Shown one piece after another: positions 60,914 to 64,000 of a DNA stretch of 64,000 nt; position 1 is the stretch's first letter, and each line of letters starts with the position of its first letter. This DNA is from Neurospora intermedia. Its lineage: Eukaryota; Ascomycota; Sordariomycetes; Sordariales; Sordariaceae. Below the pieces are notes generated by a model. That model did not search any database. It saw nothing but the letters and a program-made list of their open reading frames with translations, and was not told where the DNA came from. The translations under genes and the position numbers were made by a program. The DNA lies in contig BTPP01000008.1 of NCBI GenBank assembly GCA_037102815.1, forward strand, positions 1,178,001 to 1,242,000, written 5' to 3'.

Positions 60914-61530
60914 GAGGCAACTCGACGAGTGGGATTTGGGGGAGGGAGGGAGGGGACTTGAGGCCCAGAGAGCGAGAGGCGGCTGAACGAGGGTAAGGTA
61001 GTAGAGGTTTGGGGATCGGGATGGGAAGATGAGAGGAGTGAAGGTGAGACAGGTGTGAGGGGAGATTGGAGAAAAGGGGGAATACGAGACAACGAAGGAT
61101 AGGAAAAAAGAATGATAGTGGACGGTGAACGATAGGTTGCGGCACCATGAAGACGAACTGATCAAGACATCACGCGTTTCCCTTCCGGAAGTTGAGATGG
61201 AGAATCTGATGGGGGAAAATCAAGACAGAGCAATTTGGAGATCGGTTAACAAATACTATGCAATGCCGTTTTAACTAGACCCCAACTCCAAAAAAAAGAA
61301 ACATTGCCCTATTTTACCATACGAAGGAGAAACGGTATCAACACCGTTCATCCCTTTCTCCTCTACGTCGGACACCATATGTATGTTGTGTTATGTGCTG
61401 AACAGATTTGTTCTCTTTCAGATCCCTTCTACTCATTCCACCCACTAGTACTACCCTTCCTCCGCCTGTCGGTCACTCCCATGTATCATGCTGGTCTTTA
61501 TTTCCTTCGCCGACCCCAACCATCCGACGC
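60914..61530. other. Convergent 3' region between the CaaX gene and utp12
   Basis: About 620 bp in which both genes end. The plus strand is G-rich near 60928-61080. Minus-strand frames here (60728-61165) are proline/serine-rich because of that composition and overlap the CaaX gene. Confidence 0.5.
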
Positions 61531-64000
61531 TCAGGAAACCTGCACAAAAGCACGCTTTTTGACCGCCTTGTTCTCCTCGTTCTCCTCTTCCCATTTCTCA
61601 TCAACATAATCCTTCACGCTCTTATGCTGCAACTGCATGCCTACGACCTTGAGCGCCGCAACATTGTAGCCCATTTCATCCTTCTGGCGCTTGAGTGCAC
61701 CACGCAAGTTGGTGCGGATGCCATCCAACATGGCGCGCATCGTCTTGCTCGCCACGATCTGCTTGTGGTGGGTCTTGAGCATGAAGAACAGAATCCTACA
61801 AGTAAGCGGGATGTTCATGGAGCGCATGGCAAAGATGTTGAGGAAGGTGAAGAGCATGGGGACGGTGGCGAAGGGCAAAACGAGCAGAGCATCGTGCAGC
61901 GCCGACGCCTTGATCTTCTGCAGCACGTTCATGACATGCTGCTCGGCGCTGATGTTGCCGAGCGCCATGAAAAGCACATTGCGCTGCGGCGGCGCCACGT
62001 TGGGGTTCTGCTGCTTGGCCTCCTCCCACTCCTTGATAGCGTTGAGGTCGGCCATGCCGAGTTCGAGCGCCTCGGCGATGCGCTCACCCGCCATGAGCGT
62101 CTCAACCGTCTGCTTGGACGCAGCGCCGACTTCGCGGTTCTCGTCCTCGGCGTCGGGATCTTGCTCGAGCGAGGTGGTGAGCGTGCTCTCGTACAGCTCC
62201 TCAATCTCTTTCTCGCGCTCTTCTTCGAGGAAGATCTGCTCGTCCGTCTCCTCCCATACGCGGATACTCTTGTCATGACTGGCGCTGATGAGGAACTGGC
62301 CGCTGTGAGCAACGGCAATGGCCCAGATCTCGCCGTGGTGGCCGTCGATCCTCTGGATCTGCTCGAACTTGTCGGCATCCCAGTACTTGATGGTGCGGTC
62401 CTTGCTGGCACTGAAGAAATGGTGGCCGTTGCCGTCCGAGTTGTGAGGAACGAAAGCAACTTGGAGGATGGAGTCCTGGTGACCGAAGAGAGCCTTGTGG
62501 CAGTCACCGAAATCGAGACCCCAGATTCTGATGTTCTTGTCGGCGGAACTTGTGACAATAAGCTTATTGTCGTAGGAGATGTCCATGCTGAGAACGGGCA
62601 GCTTGTGACCGTAAAGGTTGAGGTAGAGCTTTAGAGAGTCGACGAAGAAGACCTTGACAGTGCTGTCGAGAAGAGCAACAGCAAGCAACTTCGCGTCGGG
62701 GGAGAACCTGAGACTCAGGATATCGTCTGATACCTTGAGAATCTTGGACTGGACAAGCTTGAGCTTGGGGGTTGTCCTTGACGTGCCAAGAACCTGTTCC
62801 TGAACGATCTTGAAGTCCCAGAACTTGGCTGTCTTGTCAGCACCGCCAGAAACAACGGACTTGCCGTCTGGGTGAACCTGTAGTGACCAGATGGCATGGC
62901 CCTCGTGAGCGTTGACGCTCTCTAACAGAGATGCCGAAGCAACATCGTAAAGCTGAAGCTCGCCCTCCTTGGTTCCGACCACGACCACCTTGTTGCCAGG
63001 CAGGAAGGAACAGCAAAGAGCGTAGCCACACTCGAATGTCCGGATGCATGTGTTGGTCTTGATGTTCCAGATCTTGAGGGAGCCGTTGGCTGCCGAAGCC
63101 AACATCTTGTCGTCTGAGCTGATGGAGAGGGCACGAATGTCTGTTCGGTGTCCGGGAAGCTCTACCGCAAGCGCCTTGTTGTAGTCTGGCGCATCACCCT
63201 TGGACTTGAGCTTATCCTTTCCAACAATGGTATATGTCTCGAGCAGGTTGTTTGTGCCTCCAACAAGGAGCTGGAGATCCTTGGTTCCTTGACTGAGGGC
63301 CCAAGCGACCGACCGAACCTTGCCTGTTGTCCGCACGATAACATGCTGCACAAAGACATCGGAAATGTCTGCTTTTGAAATATCATCGGCCTTGTCGTCT
63401 TCCTCTTCCGCCTCTGCTTCCTTCTTGCCCTTCTTCGCAGCCAGCTCTCTTCTTCTTCTCCGCTTCCTTGCCAAGCTCTTCTTGATTTCGGATTCGTTTC
63501 GTATCCTCCAAATTTCGACAGACTTCTCGACGCCATGTACTGCAAAATAGTCGCGACGGGGGTGGAAGATGACCTCGACGGCCCTTTCTTTGCTCGACCG
63601 GTGTAGTGTGCCGCGATCGTGGAGGAAGTTGATTGCTTGCGAGAGATCGACCTTGCGTGCTGACGAAGCGAGTCCTGCTACATCCAAAGCCCATACCCTC
63701 ATCTCGCCGTCGTTGCCAGCTGTGACGCATCCACTAAGGTCGGGAGAAACACCGAGCGCCCAGCACTCGCCGCTGTTCTGTGCCACATGGGTTTCGATAC
63801 AATGCCGTGATGAAAGATCCCAGAGCTTGATGAGCGCATCCTTGCCGGTCGTCAAGAGGAAACCTTCTGTCGCCTCGTTGTCCAGCACCATAGCCTGCTC
63901 TTCGTCGTCGCCGCCCTCGGGTATTTGCGGCTCGGGCTCGATGAATCGCAGTCCTGTGATCTGATCCTTGTGTCCTCGTAGCTTGTACTGGCCGACTTCG
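61531..64000 (-). CDS. utp12: Utp12/Dip2, U3 snoRNP WD-repeat protein (5' end beyond the window)
   Basis: The last 822 codons of a gene running off the window, open to base 63999 with no internal stop and no intron seen. Many WD40 repeats are visible, for example DALIKLWDL, NGSLKIWNI, DKTAKFWDF, DKNIRIWGL, DRTIKYWDA and DKSIRVWEE. A basic insert (SLARKRRRRRELAAKKGKK) and an acidic stretch lie between repeats. The C-terminal Utp12 domain ends near VDEKWEEENEENKAVKKRAFVQVS. Dip2/Utp12 belongs to the UtpB part of the small-subunit processome, which handles early cleavage of pre-rRNA in the nucleolus. The family is about 940-960 residues, so roughly 130 N-terminal residues are missing. The ATG at 63891 is internal: the in-frame sequence upstream (YKLRGHKDQITGLRF) continues a WD repeat. 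Confidence 0.95.
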   Translation of the reverse strand, partial: EVGQYKLRGHKDQITGLRFIEPEPQIPEGGDDEEQAMVLDNEATEGFLLTTGKDALIKLWDLSSRHCIETHVAQNSGECWALGVSPDLSGCVTAGNDGEMRVWALDVAGLASSARKVDLSQAINFLHDRGTLHRSSKERAVEVIFHPRRDYFAVHGVEKSVEIWRIRNESEIKKSLARKRRRRRELAAKKGKKEAEAEEEDDKADDISKADISDVFVQHVIVRTTGKVRSVAWALSQGTKDLQLLVGGTNNLLETYTIVGKDKLKSKGDAPDYNKALAVELPGHRTDIRALSISSDDKMLASAANGSLKIWNIKTNTCIRTFECGYALCCSFLPGNKVVVVGTKEGELQLYDVASASLLESVNAHEGHAIWSLQVHPDGKSVVSGGADKTAKFWDFKIVQEQVLGTSRTTPKLKLVQSKILKVSDDILSLRFSPDAKLLAVALLDSTVKVFFVDSLKLYLNLYGHKLPVLSMDISYDNKLIVTSSADKNIRIWGLDFGDCHKALFGHQDSILQVAFVPHNSDGNGHHFFSASKDRTIKYWDADKFEQIQRIDGHHGEIWAIAVAHSGQFLISASHDKSIRVWEETDEQIFLEEEREKEIEELYESTLTTSLEQDPDAEDENREVGAASKQTVETLMAGERIAEALELGMADLNAIKEWEEAKQQNPNVAPPQRNVLFMALGNISAEQHVMNVLQKIKASALHDALLVLPFATVPMLFTFLNIFAMRSMNIPLTCRILFFMLKTHHKQIVASKTMRAMLDGIRTNLRGALKRQKDEMGYNVAALKVVGMQLQHKSVKDYVDEKWEEENEENKAVKKRAFVQVS

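Noticed and set aside
61408-62634. 408-codon plus-strand frame
   Set aside because: It is antisense to utp12, whose WD40 and Utp12 domains are clear; a shadow of codon bias.

Overview
The window looks like nuclear DNA from a filamentous ascomycete, most likely a Sordariomycete close to Neurospora or Sordaria. The genes have short introns, mostly about 50-130 nt, with GTAAGT or GTATGT-type donors, CTAAC/CTGAC-like branch sites and AG acceptors. The predicted proteins are fungal: a Yvc1-type TRP channel, the Pkr1 V-ATPase assembly factor and an ADA-1-like bZIP factor. From memory, the N. crassa homologues of the ADA-1-like and ATP synthase subunit 4 genes have nearby locus numbers, which would fit conserved order; I could not check this here.

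Layout. 1-6.0 kb has no recognisable gene, but contains a perfect 20-bp palindrome, a long inverted repeat and a 26-C run. At 6.0-7.4 kb lies a four-exon zinc-finger gene (+) with a probable 5'-UTR intron. 7.4-18.1 kb contains only a tRNA-Ile(AAU) with an intron (-) and simple repeats. 18.1-30.4 kb is the densest part: pkr1 (+), SmD1 (+), mtq2 (-), a small Cys-rich gene (-), the yvc1 channel (-, six exons), ATP synthase subunit 4 (-, four exons) and noc4 (+, three exons). The last two are divergent and share a 369-bp promoter. 30.4-42.8 kb has no recognisable gene; its last kilobase is the pyrimidine-rich leader of the ADA-1-like gene (42.8-44.8 kb, +). 44.8-53.5 kb is again empty apart from simple repeats and palindromes. 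53.5-64 kb carries a Sel1-repeat gene (-, five exons), a large Pro/Gln-rich protein with a possible split helix-turn-helix (+), a small Cys/His-rich protein ending in a CaaX box (+), and the 3' part of utp12/dip2 (-), which runs off the window.

Functionally, several genes serve RNA and translation: SmD1 (spliceosome), Noc4 and Utp12 (40S ribosome assembly) and Mtq2 (release-factor methylation). Pkr1, Yvc1 and ATP synthase subunit 4 concern organelle membranes and ion handling. Apart from the atp4/noc4 promoter there is no operon-like arrangement. I found no virus, no intact transposon, no CRISPR array and no biosynthetic cluster. The least explained items are the possible-HTH Pro/Gln-rich protein, the CaaX protein, the hydrophobic segment in the bZIP factor, and palindromes in the gene-poor stretches. 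Exon joins were worked out by eye; each multi-exon gene listed gives an uninterrupted frame whose total length is a multiple of three.
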